55,829 bases of DNA from Methylobacterium sp. WL119 (GTDB taxonomy: Bacteria; Pseudomonadota; Alphaproteobacteria; Rhizobiales; Beijerinckiaceae): positions 1 to 55,829 of the forward strand of contig NZ_VRUU01000022.1 in the NCBI RefSeq assembly GCF_008039875.1, in the 5' to 3' direction. Positions 1-7,230 of this stretch are shown one piece after another. A program made the translations under genes and the position numbers. The stretch's first letter is position 1. Each line of letters begins with the position of its first letter. The notes beneath the pieces are model-generated. The model worked only from the letters and a program-made list of their open reading frames with translations, was not told where the DNA came from and ran no database searches.

Positions 1-267
1 CCCCCCTCGAAGCCGCTGCGCGAGTACCGTATCATCAGCAACAATGCCCGCACGATGCTGGGCACGATCTACCTGCCAGCCGGTCGGCTCATCATCGACG
101 GCAGCGCGGCCGTGAGCGATCAGTCGGCCTACACGGTCATCGTCGTGCAGCTCCTCGACCTTTACGACGGTCCAACACTGTATCTGAACGCCAACTACGA
201 CGCGACGAGCGTGCCGGTGCCCAAGGGTGTCGGGCCCGTCAACGGCAAGGTCGTCCTTACACAATAG
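1..267 (+). CDS. C-terminal end of a TadE/TadG-like pilus-assembly protein (partial)
   Basis: The reading frame is open from the window edge and ends at TAG. The last 88 residues are visible and include the stretch LYLNANYDATSVPVPKGVGP followed by NGKVVLTQ. That ending resembles the C-terminus of TadG-like proteins, which are membrane-anchored, largely periplasmic pseudopilin-associated components of Tad/Flp pilus systems; the match is from memory. The N-terminal membrane segment would lie outside the window. No other tad gene follows: the next gene is convergent and metabolic. Codon use is like the neighbours. The family call is moderate only, because the diagnostic N-terminal half is missing. 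Confidence 0.5.
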   Translation, partial: PPSKPLREYRIISNNARTMLGTIYLPAGRLIIDGSAAVSDQSAYTVIVVQLLDLYDGPTLYLNANYDATSVPVPKGVGPVNGKVVLTQ

Positions 268-363
268 AACACAGGCCGGCGGAGATCTATCCAACCCGAC
301 CGTAGGCCTTTGCCTCGTCGACAGTCGCAAGCGACCTTTCTGATGTTTGCAAGGGATCGAATG

Positions 364-399
364 CGAACCCTCGATGTGGGTATCACCCGTCAGGGTTCG
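364..399. terminator. Nested hairpin between convergent genes
   Basis: The arms CGAACCCT (364-371) and AGGGTTCG (392-399) are exact inverted repeats. They enclose a second small stem, GGGT ATC ACCC (378-388). The site lies between the stop of the TadG-like gene and the stop of the convergent threonine aldolase. A bidirectional terminator role is inferred. There is no T-run on either side, so intrinsic termination would be weak. Confidence 0.35.
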
Positions 400-403
400 A
401 CCA

Positions 404-1459
404 TCAACGAACGCCCCCCCGGCGCCCGGCGAACGAAAACGCCGTCGCACGGATCACCTCGGCGGCCCGCTCGGCGCCGGCGCGGTCGACGTCGAGATGG
501 GTCGTGACCCGGATCTGGCTGCCGATGGCGCGGATGCGGACGTCGTGCGCGAGGCAGGCCTCGGCGAAGTCCGAGGCGGTGACGCCGAGGCCGGCGACGC
601 CGAAGCACAGGATGTTCGATTGCCCGGCCGTCGGGTCGAAATGCAGGCCGGGCACGTCGGCGATCGCCGCGTGGATCAGCCGGATATGCGCGTTGTCGGT
701 CTTCAGCTGATCGACGTGGTGGTCGAGCGCGTAGAGGCCGGCGGCCGCGATCACGCCGGATTGGCGCATGGCGCCGCCGAGGCGGTACTTCCAGCGCCAC
801 GCCTCGACGACGAAGTCGCGGGAGCCGCACAGCACCGCGCCGACCGGGCAGCCGAGACCCTTGCTGAGGTCGAGCCAGACGCTGTCGAACCCCTCGGCGT
901 AGTCCTTCGCCGGGATGCCGGTGGCGGCTACCGCATTGAGGAGACGGGCGCCGTCGATGTGCGCCTTGAGGCCGTGCGCGCGGGCGATGTCGCGGATCGC
1001 CCGCATGTCGGCCAGGTCCCAGACCGAGCCTCCGGAGAAGCTGGTGGTCTGCTCGATGGAGACGAGGGCGCTGCGCGGCGCGGTGCGCGCCGGCGGACGG
1101 ATCGCTGCCCGGAACGCCTCGGGCGTGTAGACGCCCGCCGACGTCGGGAGCGCCCTCACCGAGACGCCGCCGATCGCGGCCGAGCCGGCGGCTTCCGTGT
1201 TGTAGATGTGCGACTGGTCGTCGACCACGATCTCGTCGCCGGCCCGGGTCTGCACCAGGATCGAGACCAGGTTGCACATCGTGCCGGAGGGCATGAACAC
1301 GCCGTCCTCCTGGCCGAGCAGCGCCGCGACCCGGTCGCAGAGCTCGCGCGTCGTCGGGTCGGAATCCGACTGCTCGTCGCCCACCACCGCGCGCGCCATC
1401 GCCTCCCGCATGCCCGGCGTCGGCCGCGTCTGGGTGTCGCTGTAGAGATCGATCGTCAC
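404..1459 (-). CDS. ltaE: Low-specificity L-threonine aldolase (LtaE family)
   Basis: This is a PLP-dependent aldolase expected to split L-threonine or L-allo-threonine into glycine and acetaldehyde in the cytosol. Visible hallmarks are the N-terminal IDLYSDTQTRPTPGMREAM, the PLP-ring aspartate motif HIDGAR, and the Schiff-base lysine in WLDLSKGLGCPVGA. From the chosen start the protein is 351 residues, typical of the family. I chose the GTG at 1457-1459 because family members start almost directly at the SDT motif. The frame is open back to 1537, and an ATG near 1498 would add 13 residues. It is divergent from the 985-aa FAD/Fe-S dehydrogenase, with a perfect-looking palindrome in the gap. 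This suggests shared control by the nearby GntR regulator. Other beta-hydroxy-amino acids, such as phenylserine or hydroxyaspartate, remain possible substrates. Confidence 0.9.
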   Translation of the reverse strand: MTIDLYSDTQTRPTPGMREAMARAVVGDEQSDSDPTTRELCDRVAALLGQEDGVFMPSGTMCNLVSILVQTRAGDEIVVDDQSHIYNTEAAGSAAIGGVSVRALPTSAGVYTPEAFRAAIRPPARTAPRSALVSIEQTTSFSGGSVWDLADMRAIRDIARAHGLKAHIDGARLLNAVAATGIPAKDYAEGFDSVWLDLSKGLGCPVGAVLCGSRDFVVEAWRWKYRLGGAMRQSGVIAAAGLYALDHHVDQLKTDNAHIRLIHAAIADVPGLHFDPTAGQSNILCFGVAGLGVTASDFAEACLAHDVRIRAIGSQIRVTTHLDVDRAGAERAAEVIRATAFSFAGRRGGVR

Positions 1460-1547
1460 GGGAAGGCTTGCCTCTGGGCGGGGTTGCGGCGCCATAGTGC
1501 CATGGCCGCGCAGGATCGCGAAGGCGATGCGCGCCATCTTTCCCTAA

Positions 1548-1568
1548 AAATGAATTTTGAATACATTT
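1548..1568. promoter_or_regulatory. 21-bp palindromic operator candidate
   Basis: The arms AAATGAATT and AATACATTT flank a central TTG; eight of the nine positions pair symmetrically. The site is the only AT-rich patch in the gap between the divergent ltaE and the FAD/Fe-S dehydrogenase gene. Its length and symmetry fit a dimeric GntR/FCD regulator, and one is encoded about 3 kb downstream (4624-5325). Binding by that protein is inferred. Confidence 0.55.
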
Positions 1569-1609
1569 AGGAGAGGCGGCCGCGTTCGGTCGCACGGAGG
1601 GCCGAGCAG

Positions 1610-4567
1610 GTGGCGGTTGGAACGGCGCCCCAGGGTGCACGACAGGGCGCACGCGTCGCGGGGCGGAACGGAGCGGGTCTGGCGCGGCGTCTCGCCGAGG
1701 CGTTGCAGGGCGAGGCCCGGTTCGACGCCTTCACACGCGGACGCTACGCGACGGATGCCTCGATCTACCAGATCATGCCGGCCGGCGTGGTGCTGCCGCG
1801 GAGCGCGGCCGACATCGCCGCGACCCTGACGATCGCCGCCGAGCACGGGGTGCCCGTGATCATGCGCGGCGGCGGCACCTCGCAGAACGGGCAGCCGATC
1901 GGCTCCGGGCTGGTCGTCGACTGTTCCCGTCACTTCAACGGCATCCGCGACTACGACGCCGAGGCCGGCACCGTCACCGTCGAGCCGGGGATGGTGCTGG
2001 AGCGCCTGAACACCCGCGTGAAGGCCGACGGCTGGTTCTTCCCGGTCGAGCCCTCGACGGCGACCCGCTGCACCATCGGCGGCATGGCCGGCAACAATTC
2101 CTGCGGCGCCCGCTCGCTGCGCTTCGGCAAGATGAGCGACAACGTGCTCGCCATGGAGGCGCTGTTCCACGATGCGGAGGCCTTCGGCTTCGGGCTGACC
2201 GGCAACGCGTCCGACGGCGTCACCGGCTCGGCCCGCGCGGAAGACCTCGCGCGCAAGATGATCGCGCTTGCCGAATCGGAGCGCCAGGAAATTCGAGACA
2301 AATACCCGAAGGTCCAGCGCCGGGTCGGCGGCTACAACCTCGATGCGCTGATCGAGGCGCGGCCGAACCTCGCCCACCTGCTGGTCGGCTCCGAGGGCAC
2401 CCTGGCGGCGACCACCTCGGTGACGCTGAAGCTCTCGCGGCTGCCGGCGCACCGGGTGATGGGGGTGTGCCACTTCCCGTCGTTCCGCGCCGCGATGGAG
2501 ACCACGCGGCACATCGTCGACCTCGACCCCGTGGCGGTGGAGCTCGTCGACAACAACGTGCTGGTGCTCGGCGCCGACATCCCGCTGTTTCGCGCGACGC
2601 TCGCCGACATCACCCGCGGCACGCCGAACTGCCTTCTGCTCGCGGAGTTCGCCGGCGAGAATCTCGCTGGGCTGAAGCGCGACCTGAAGCGCCTCGACGC
2701 CTGCATGGCCGACCACGGCTTCCCCGACGCGGTGGTCGAGATCCACGAGCCGTCGCGCCAGAAGTCCGTATGGGAGGTGCGCGAGGCCTGCCTCAACATC
2801 ATGATGTCGATGAAGGGCGACGCGAAGCCGGTCTCGTTCATCGAGGATTGCGCGGTGCCGCTCGAGCACCTCGCCGACTACACCGACGCCGTCACCGACG
2901 TGTTCACCAAGCACGGCACGCGGGGCACCTGGTACGCCCACGCCTCGGTCGGCTGCCTGCACGTCCGCCCGATCCTCGACATGAAGCTGGGCGGCGACGT
3001 CGCCAAGATGCGCGCCATCGCGGAGGAGACCTCCGAGCTGGTGCGCCGCTACAAGGGCTCGTATTCCGGCGAGCACGGCGACGGCATCTCGCGCTCGGAA
3101 TACATCGCGCCCCTGTTCGGGCCGCGCCTCGCCCGCGCCTTCGATGCGGTCAAGGACGCGTTCGACCCGGAGAACCGCCTGAACCCGGGCAAGATCGTGC
3201 GCCCGCTCAGGATGGACGACCGCACGCTGATGCGGTTCGCGCCGGACTACCGGGTGAGCGAGCCGCAGGCGACGGCGCTCGACTGGCCCGAGGCCGGCGG
3301 CTTCGGCGGCGCCGTCGAGATGTGCAACAACAACGGCACCTGCCGGAAGCTCGCCGGCGGGGCGATGTGCCCGTCCTACCGCGTCACGCGCGAGGAGCAG
3401 CACCTGACCCGCGGACGGGCGAACTCCCTGCGGCTGGCGATCTCGGGCCAGCTCGGCAAGGACGCGTTCACGTCGCCCGAGATGAAGCGCACGATGGACC
3501 TCTGCGTCTCGTGCAAGGCCTGCCGCCGCGAATGTCCGACCGGCGTCGACATGGCGCGGATGAAGGTCGAGTTCCTGCACCACTACCACGCCCGCCACGG
3601 CCTGCCGCTGAAGGACCGGCTGATCGGCGCGATGCCGCACTACGCCGGCATCGCCGCCCGGCTCGCGCCGCTGCTCAACCTGCGCGACCGGGTGCCGGCG
3701 CTGGCGCGGATCTCCGAGCAGGTCGCCGGCCTCTCCGCCCGGCGCTCGCTGCCGCGCTGGCGCAGGCCCTGGAAGGAGACCGGCGAGCCGGCCCATCCGC
3801 AGGACGTGGTGGGCGAGCACCGCGACGTGATCCTGTTCGGCGACACCTTCAACCGCGCCTTCGAGCGCGAGAACCTGGAGGCGGCCGAGCGGGTGCTCGT
3901 CGCCGCCGGCTATCGGCTGCACCGCGTCTTTCCCGCCAAGGGCAAACGCCCGCTCTGCTGCGGGCGGACGTGGCTCGCCTCGGGCCAGACCGACCGGGCG
4001 CGGGCCGAGGCGCGACGGACGCTGGACGCGCTCCTGCCCTTCGTCAGGGCCGGCGCCCGCGTCGTCGGCCTCGAACCGTCCTGCCTGCTCACCTTCCGCG
4101 ACGAGTTCGTCGCCCTGCTGCCCGGGCCGGACGCGAACCTGCTGGCCAAGCAGAGCCTGCTGATCGAGGAGCTGCTCGCCGCCGACCTCAAGGCCGGCCT
4201 GATCGCGCCGGACTTCGCCGACCAGGGCGGCCGCGTCGCGCATCTGCACGGCCATTGCCACCAGAAGTCCTTCGGCGCGATGGGCGCGGTCGAGAGCGTG
4301 CTGCGCAGCGTGCCCGGGCTCGACGTGCGCCCGATCGAATCGAGCTGCTGCGGCATGGCCGGCGCCTTCGGCTACGGCGCCGAGACCGTCGACACCTCGC
4401 TGGCGATGGCCGAGCTGTCGCTGTTTCCGGCCTTGCGCAAGGCCGGCCCCGGCGATCTCGTGGTCGCGGACGGCACCAGCTGCCGCCACCAGATCCACGA
4501 CGGGCTCGGGTTGGAGGCAGAACATGTGATCAGGATCCTGGACCGAGCCCTGATGCCTCGACACTGA
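1610..4567 (+). CDS. FAD-binding and Fe-S 2-hydroxyacid dehydrogenase (GlcD/D-lactate or D-2-hydroxyglutarate dehydrogenase type)
   Basis: A 985-residue fusion in the style of E. coli YdiJ. It has an N-terminal PCMH-type FAD domain (about residues 55-290, with MRGGGTSQNGQPIG and GNNSCGARSLRFGKMSDN) and a FAD-oxidase C-terminal domain (to about 545, ending in DPENRLNPGKIV). Iron-sulfur cysteines follow (GTCRKLAGGAMCPSY near 580 and CVSCKACRRECP near 631), then two CCG segments (RPLCCGR near 782, SSCCGMAGAFGYG near 912). Such enzymes oxidise a D-2-hydroxyacid to the 2-oxoacid and pass electrons to the respiratory chain, usually at the inner membrane face. The substrate cannot be read from sequence; glycolate, D-lactate and D-2-hydroxyglutarate are all candidates. 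The start is a GTG with GGAG about 10 nt upstream. A strong hairpin follows, then the GntR gene. It is divergent from ltaE. Confidence 0.88.
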   Translation: MAVGTAPQGARQGARVAGRNGAGLARRLAEALQGEARFDAFTRGRYATDASIYQIMPAGVVLPRSAADIAATLTIAAEHGVPVIMRGGGTSQNGQPIGSGLVVDCSRHFNGIRDYDAEAGTVTVEPGMVLERLNTRVKADGWFFPVEPSTATRCTIGGMAGNNSCGARSLRFGKMSDNVLAMEALFHDAEAFGFGLTGNASDGVTGSARAEDLARKMIALAESERQEIRDKYPKVQRRVGGYNLDALIEARPNLAHLLVGSEGTLAATTSVTLKLSRLPAHRVMGVCHFPSFRAAMETTRHIVDLDPVAVELVDNNVLVLGADIPLFRATLADITRGTPNCLLLAEFAGENLAGLKRDLKRLDACMADHGFPDAVVEIHEPSRQKSVWEVREACLNIMMSMKGDAKPVSFIEDCAVPLEHLADYTDAVTDVFTKHGTRGTWYAHASVGCLHVRPILDMKLGGDVAKMRAIAEETSELVRRYKGSYSGEHGDGISRSEYIAPLFGPRLARAFDAVKDAFDPENRLNPGKIVRPLRMDDRTLMRFAPDYRVSEPQATALDWPEAGGFGGAVEMCNNNGTCRKLAGGAMCPSYRVTREEQHLTRGRANSLRLAISGQLGKDAFTSPEMKRTMDLCVSCKACRRECPTGVDMARMKVEFLHHYHARHGLPLKDRLIGAMPHYAGIAARLAPLLNLRDRVPALARISEQVAGLSARRSLPRWRRPWKETGEPAHPQDVVGEHRDVILFGDTFNRAFERENLEAAERVLVAAGYRLHRVFPAKGKRPLCCGRTWLASGQTDRARAEARRTLDALLPFVRAGARVVGLEPSCLLTFRDEFVALLPGPDANLLAKQSLLIEELLAADLKAGLIAPDFADQGGRVAHLHGHCHQKSFGAMGAVESVLRSVPGLDVRPIESSCCGMAGAFGYGAETVDTSLAMAELSLFPALRKAGPGDLVVADGTSCRHQIHDGLGLEAEHVIRILDRALMPRH

Positions 4568-4571
4568 TTTC

Positions 4572-4597
4572 GGAGGCGCCTAAACAGGGGCGCCTCC
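4572..4597 (+). terminator. Perfect 9-bp stem hairpin after the dehydrogenase gene
   Basis: GGAGGCGCC (4572-4580) pairs exactly with GGCGCCTCC (4589-4597) across an 8-nt loop, beginning 5 nt after the dehydrogenase stop. No T-run follows, so it may attenuate or stabilise the mRNA instead of terminating it. It separates the enzyme gene from the GntR gene and could set their expression ratio. Confidence 0.5.
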
Positions 4598-4623
4598 TGC
4601 TCGCCCGCGATTGCATCGAACGC

Positions 4624-5325
4624 ATGAACAAGATCGATCCCGGCCTCGGCATCAATCGACGTTATCTTCACGACGAGGTGGCGGACCGGATCCGGGCGCT
4701 GATTCAATCCGGGGAGATGGAGCCCAAGGCGCGCGTCAACGAGGGCGAGCTCACCGAACGCTTCGGCATCTCGCGCACGCCGCTTCGCGAGGCGATCAAG
4801 ATCCTGGCCACCGAAGGCCACCTCGAGCTGCTGCCCAATCGCGGGGCGCGGGTCGCCAGCATCTCCCAGGTGGAGATCGAGGAGATGATGGAGGTCATCG
4901 CCGGCCTCGAGGCGACGGCCGCCGACCTCGCCTGCCGCACCGTCACCGAGGACGAGATCGCCGCGATCCAGGCGGATCACGACGCGATGGTCGGGATGTG
5001 GAAGGCCTCCGACGAGGCCGGCTACTTCCGCCTCAACCGCCAGATCCACGAGGCGATCATGGCCGCGAGCCGCAACGCGACGCTGGCGGGGATCTATCGC
5101 AGCCTGTCGGGCCGCATCCAGCGCTCGCGCTACTCCGCGCACCAGACGCCCGAGCAGTGGACCCGGGCGATCGAGGAGCACGACCGCATGGTGCAGCTTC
5201 TGCGGGCCCGCGACGGCACCGCGCTCTCCCAGCTGATGCGCGAGCACATCCGCGGCAAGAAGCCGGTGATCGCCGCCAATTTCGGCGAGGCCTCCGCCGA
5301 CCTGCCGGCGGACGCCGCCGACTGA
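4624..5325 (+). CDS. GntR family transcriptional regulator, FCD subfamily
   Basis: A 233-residue regulator with an N-terminal winged helix (LTERFGISRTPLREAIKIL, about residues 42-60) and an all-helical C-terminal FCD ligand domain. FCD domains typically bind a metal and a carboxylate ligand; the expected histidines are visible in RLNRQIHEAIMAASRN and in EEHDRMVQLL. The ATG is the first plausible start after a hairpin that follows the dehydrogenase gene; the frame is open further upstream only as a shadow of that gene. Position implies control of the dehydrogenase/ltaE pair through the palindrome at 1548-1568. The ligand is probably a hydroxyacid or oxoacid, by inference. It ends 4 nt from the convergent methyltransferase. 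Confidence 0.88.
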   Translation: MNKIDPGLGINRRYLHDEVADRIRALIQSGEMEPKARVNEGELTERFGISRTPLREAIKILATEGHLELLPNRGARVASISQVEIEEMMEVIAGLEATAADLACRTVTEDEIAAIQADHDAMVGMWKASDEAGYFRLNRQIHEAIMAASRNATLAGIYRSLSGRIQRSRYSAHQTPEQWTRAIEEHDRMVQLLRARDGTALSQLMREHIRGKKPVIAANFGEASADLPADAAD

Positions 5326-5329
5326 GGCT

Positions 5330-6256
5330 TTAGTCGGCGTCCGTCATCTCGAACCAGAACGAGGCGCCCGGCAGGCCGGTGTCGTTCGGGTAGTGGAACG
5401 GGATGTCCGGGCCGCCGGCGCGCGCCGCGAACACCCGTTTCACCCGCTCGCCGAAGCCGGCATCCTGGCAGAGATAGGTGATCGGCGCCGTGACCTTGAA
5501 CGGCGGCCGTCCGCACATCAGCATCGCGGCGAGCAGATATTGCTCGTTGTAGAGCCGGTAGTTCCAGGCGGTCGGGTAGTCGTCGGGGATGAAGATGTCG
5601 TGGATGTGCACGATCACGCCCGGGACCAGCCGCGGCAGGATCTCGAAGAAGAACACCACCACGTCGGAGTTGGCGAAGGCCCGGTGCGACCCGTCGAAGA
5701 ACAGCACGTCGCCGGCCTGCAGCGCGTCGAAGACCGCGAGGTCGCAGACCTCGAGCGGCTGGCGGATCACCCGGTCGCAGATCTGGTCGATGTGCCGGCG
5801 CGGGTTGGGATCGATCGAGGTCATCCGCGTCGGCAGCGACAGGGCCTCGACGGCGTAGCGGGCGAAGCAGGTTGAGGTGCCCGAACCGATCTCGACGTAG
5901 CGCGCCGGCCGTTTCCAGGCGAGGAAGGTGACGAGGGCCGCCGCATCGAGCGCCGTGAACCAGGTGTTGTTCCAGCACGGCGCGGTCGGGTTGGCGATGT
6001 CGGGCGCGTGGGCGACCCCTTGGATCAGCGCCGCGTGGTCCTCCAGCGCCGACACGAAGCGCTCGTAATCCGGGCGGCCCTGGTCGAGCACCGTTCGCAG
6101 GCGGCTGTGCGGAAGGGTCTGCGGCTGCCAGCGTGCCTGCGGGGCGACCGGATAGTAATCGTGGACGGTGTGGCTCCACCGGAACGGATCGGTGCTCGCC
6201 CGGAAGATGTCGAGACCCGCCTTCCGGCCCGCGGTCTTCACCAAGTGCTTGAGCAT
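5330..6256 (-). CDS. Class I SAM-dependent methyltransferase
   Basis: A 308-residue protein with a Rossmann-type motif I, YVEIGSGTSTCFARY (about residues 120-135), followed by SIDPNPRRHIDQICDR and the acidic motif LFFDGSHRAFANSDVV. A conserved HIHDIFIPDDYP lies after motif IV. This layout is that of Methyltransf_24-like enzymes that act on small molecules or glycans. The substrate is not evident. The N-terminal about 110 residues show no motif I recognise. The ATG at 6254-6256 opens MLKHLVKTAGRKAG. The frame stays open upstream to 6550, but that part is Arg/Ser-rich shadow sequence. It is convergent with the GntR gene (4-nt gap) and has no obvious functional link to its neighbours. Confidence 0.8.
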   Translation of the reverse strand: MLKHLVKTAGRKAGLDIFRASTDPFRWSHTVHDYYPVAPQARWQPQTLPHSRLRTVLDQGRPDYERFVSALEDHAALIQGVAHAPDIANPTAPCWNNTWFTALDAAALVTFLAWKRPARYVEIGSGTSTCFARYAVEALSLPTRMTSIDPNPRRHIDQICDRVIRQPLEVCDLAVFDALQAGDVLFFDGSHRAFANSDVVVFFFEILPRLVPGVIVHIHDIFIPDDYPTAWNYRLYNEQYLLAAMLMCGRPPFKVTAPITYLCQDAGFGERVKRVFAARAGGPDIPFHYPNDTGLPGASFWFEMTDAD

Positions 6257-6413
6257 CGACGACTCCGACCCGCACGCCCCAGGACGAAGGATCGTACCAT
6301 CAAAAACAATCTGTGGTTGAGTTGTTCTGCGTAGACGCCCGCTCCGATCGCAATCGCGGTAAATGCAATTCCCGCTGCCCGCCCGAGCCAAATGGTTCCG
6401 TCCGGTCGGTGGC

Positions 6414-7070
6414 TCAGGCGGCGTTGCCGAGGGAGCGCAGGCCGGCGACCAAGTCTGAGAAGCGGTCGCCCTGCACCACCACGTGCGTCCGCAGCCGTTC
6501 GGCGGCCGCCGCGTCGTCGCCGCCGACGATCGCCGCGACGATGCTGTCATGCTCCGCCAGCGACTGACCGAGCCGATGCCGCGTCCGAAGCTGCAGGCGG
6601 CGATAGGGCGCGAGCCGCCGGCTAAGCAGGCGCGCCTGCTCGGCGAGGAAGGCGTTGCCGCAGGCGCCGTAGACCACCGCGTGGAAGACGTGGTTCTCCG
6701 CGTAGTAGCCTTCGGTGTCGCCGGCCGCGGCGGCGGTCTCGCAGGCCGCGAGCGCCGCCTGCAGCGCAGCCTCGTGGTCCGGCGTCAGGCGCCGGGCCGC
6801 GAAGCGGCCGCAGGCCGCCTCCAGCTCGGCCATGGTCTCGAACATCGCCAGCAGGAGCTGCGGCTCCGGCGCGCTGACGATGGTGCCCTTGCGCGGCTTG
6901 GTCTCGACGAGCCCGGTGACCGCCAGTTGCAGCAGCGCCTCGCGGATCGGCGTCCGGGACACCCCGAACCGCTCGGCGAGAACCACCTCGTCGAGGCGCG
7001 CGCCGACGGCCAAGCGGCCGGCCACGATCTCGTCCTCGATGGTCTGCCGCAGGCGCTGTGCCTGGCTCAT
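6414..7070 (-). CDS. GntR family transcriptional regulator, FCD subfamily, next to TRAP operon
   Basis: A 218-residue FCD regulator. The winged helix is VVLAERFGVSRTPIREALLQL (near residue 30), followed by a linker ending in KPRKGTIVSAP. The FCD domain shows the usual metal-site residues in the NHVFHAVVYGACGN segment and in AEHDSIVAAIVGGD. The start is the ATG at 7068-7070, preceded by a strong GGGAGGGG ribosome site; upstream codons in the same frame run through the intergenic operators and are not coding. It is divergent from dctP. Three operator-like sites lie between the two genes, so it most likely represses the TRAP operon and itself. The effector is probably the transported carboxylate, by inference. 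Confidence 0.9.
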   Translation of the reverse strand: MSQAQRLRQTIEDEIVAGRLAVGARLDEVVLAERFGVSRTPIREALLQLAVTGLVETKPRKGTIVSAPEPQLLLAMFETMAELEAACGRFAARRLTPDHEAALQAALAACETAAAAGDTEGYYAENHVFHAVVYGACGNAFLAEQARLLSRRLAPYRRLQLRTRHRLGQSLAEHDSIVAAIVGGDDAAAAERLRTHVVVQGDRFSDLVAGLRSLGNAA

Positions 7071-7123
7071 CGCCGAACCCCTCCCGGGCGCAACGTTTTC
7101 TCTCCGCTCATTATGCAGGGGCG

Positions 7124-7152
7124 TTGACAAAATATACAAGAGCCCCTTCAAT
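7124..7152 (+). promoter_or_regulatory. Candidate sigma-70-type promoter of the TRAP operon
   Basis: TTGACA at 7124-7129 matches the -35 consensus exactly. With a 17-bp spacer the -10 would be TTCAAT (7147-7152), a four-of-six match. The element lies 80-110 nt upstream of the dctP start and is overlapped by two of the operator-like sites, as expected for a repressed promoter. Confidence 0.5.
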
Positions 7153-7183
7153 GTATACCAAGCGTTGCATCCCGTATATTGTG
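7131..7183. promoter_or_regulatory. Three GntR-type operator sites spaced 21 bp apart
   Basis: Three AT-rich sites share a TATA core at 7133, 7154 and 7175: AAATATACAAG, AATGTATACCA and CCCGTATATTG. The core-to-core distance is exactly 21 bp both times, two helical turns, so bound dimers would sit on one face of the DNA. The GTATAC-like core is the kind recognised by FCD-type GntR proteins, one of which is encoded next door. Occupancy is inferred. Confidence 0.6.
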
Positions 7184-7230
7184 CGGCGCAAAACAATACA
7201 GTCGCGATTGTGCGACGCGGGAGAAACATC

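Noticed and set aside
364..399. Possible tRNA gene because of GGTTCGA-like strings
   Set aside because: The T-loop and acceptor pairing do not form and no D- or anticodon arm is found; it is better described as a nested hairpin.
1544..4564. 1006-codon open frame on the minus strand opposite the dehydrogenase
   Set aside because: It is the high-GC shadow of the real gene: the translation is His/Arg/Ala/Gly-rich with no motif, while the plus-strand frame has FAD, Fe-S and CCG signatures.
2467..4620. Long in-frame extension upstream of the first GntR gene
   Set aside because: The added residues are Arg/Pro-rich and overlap the dehydrogenase gene in another frame; the GntR homology begins at 4624.
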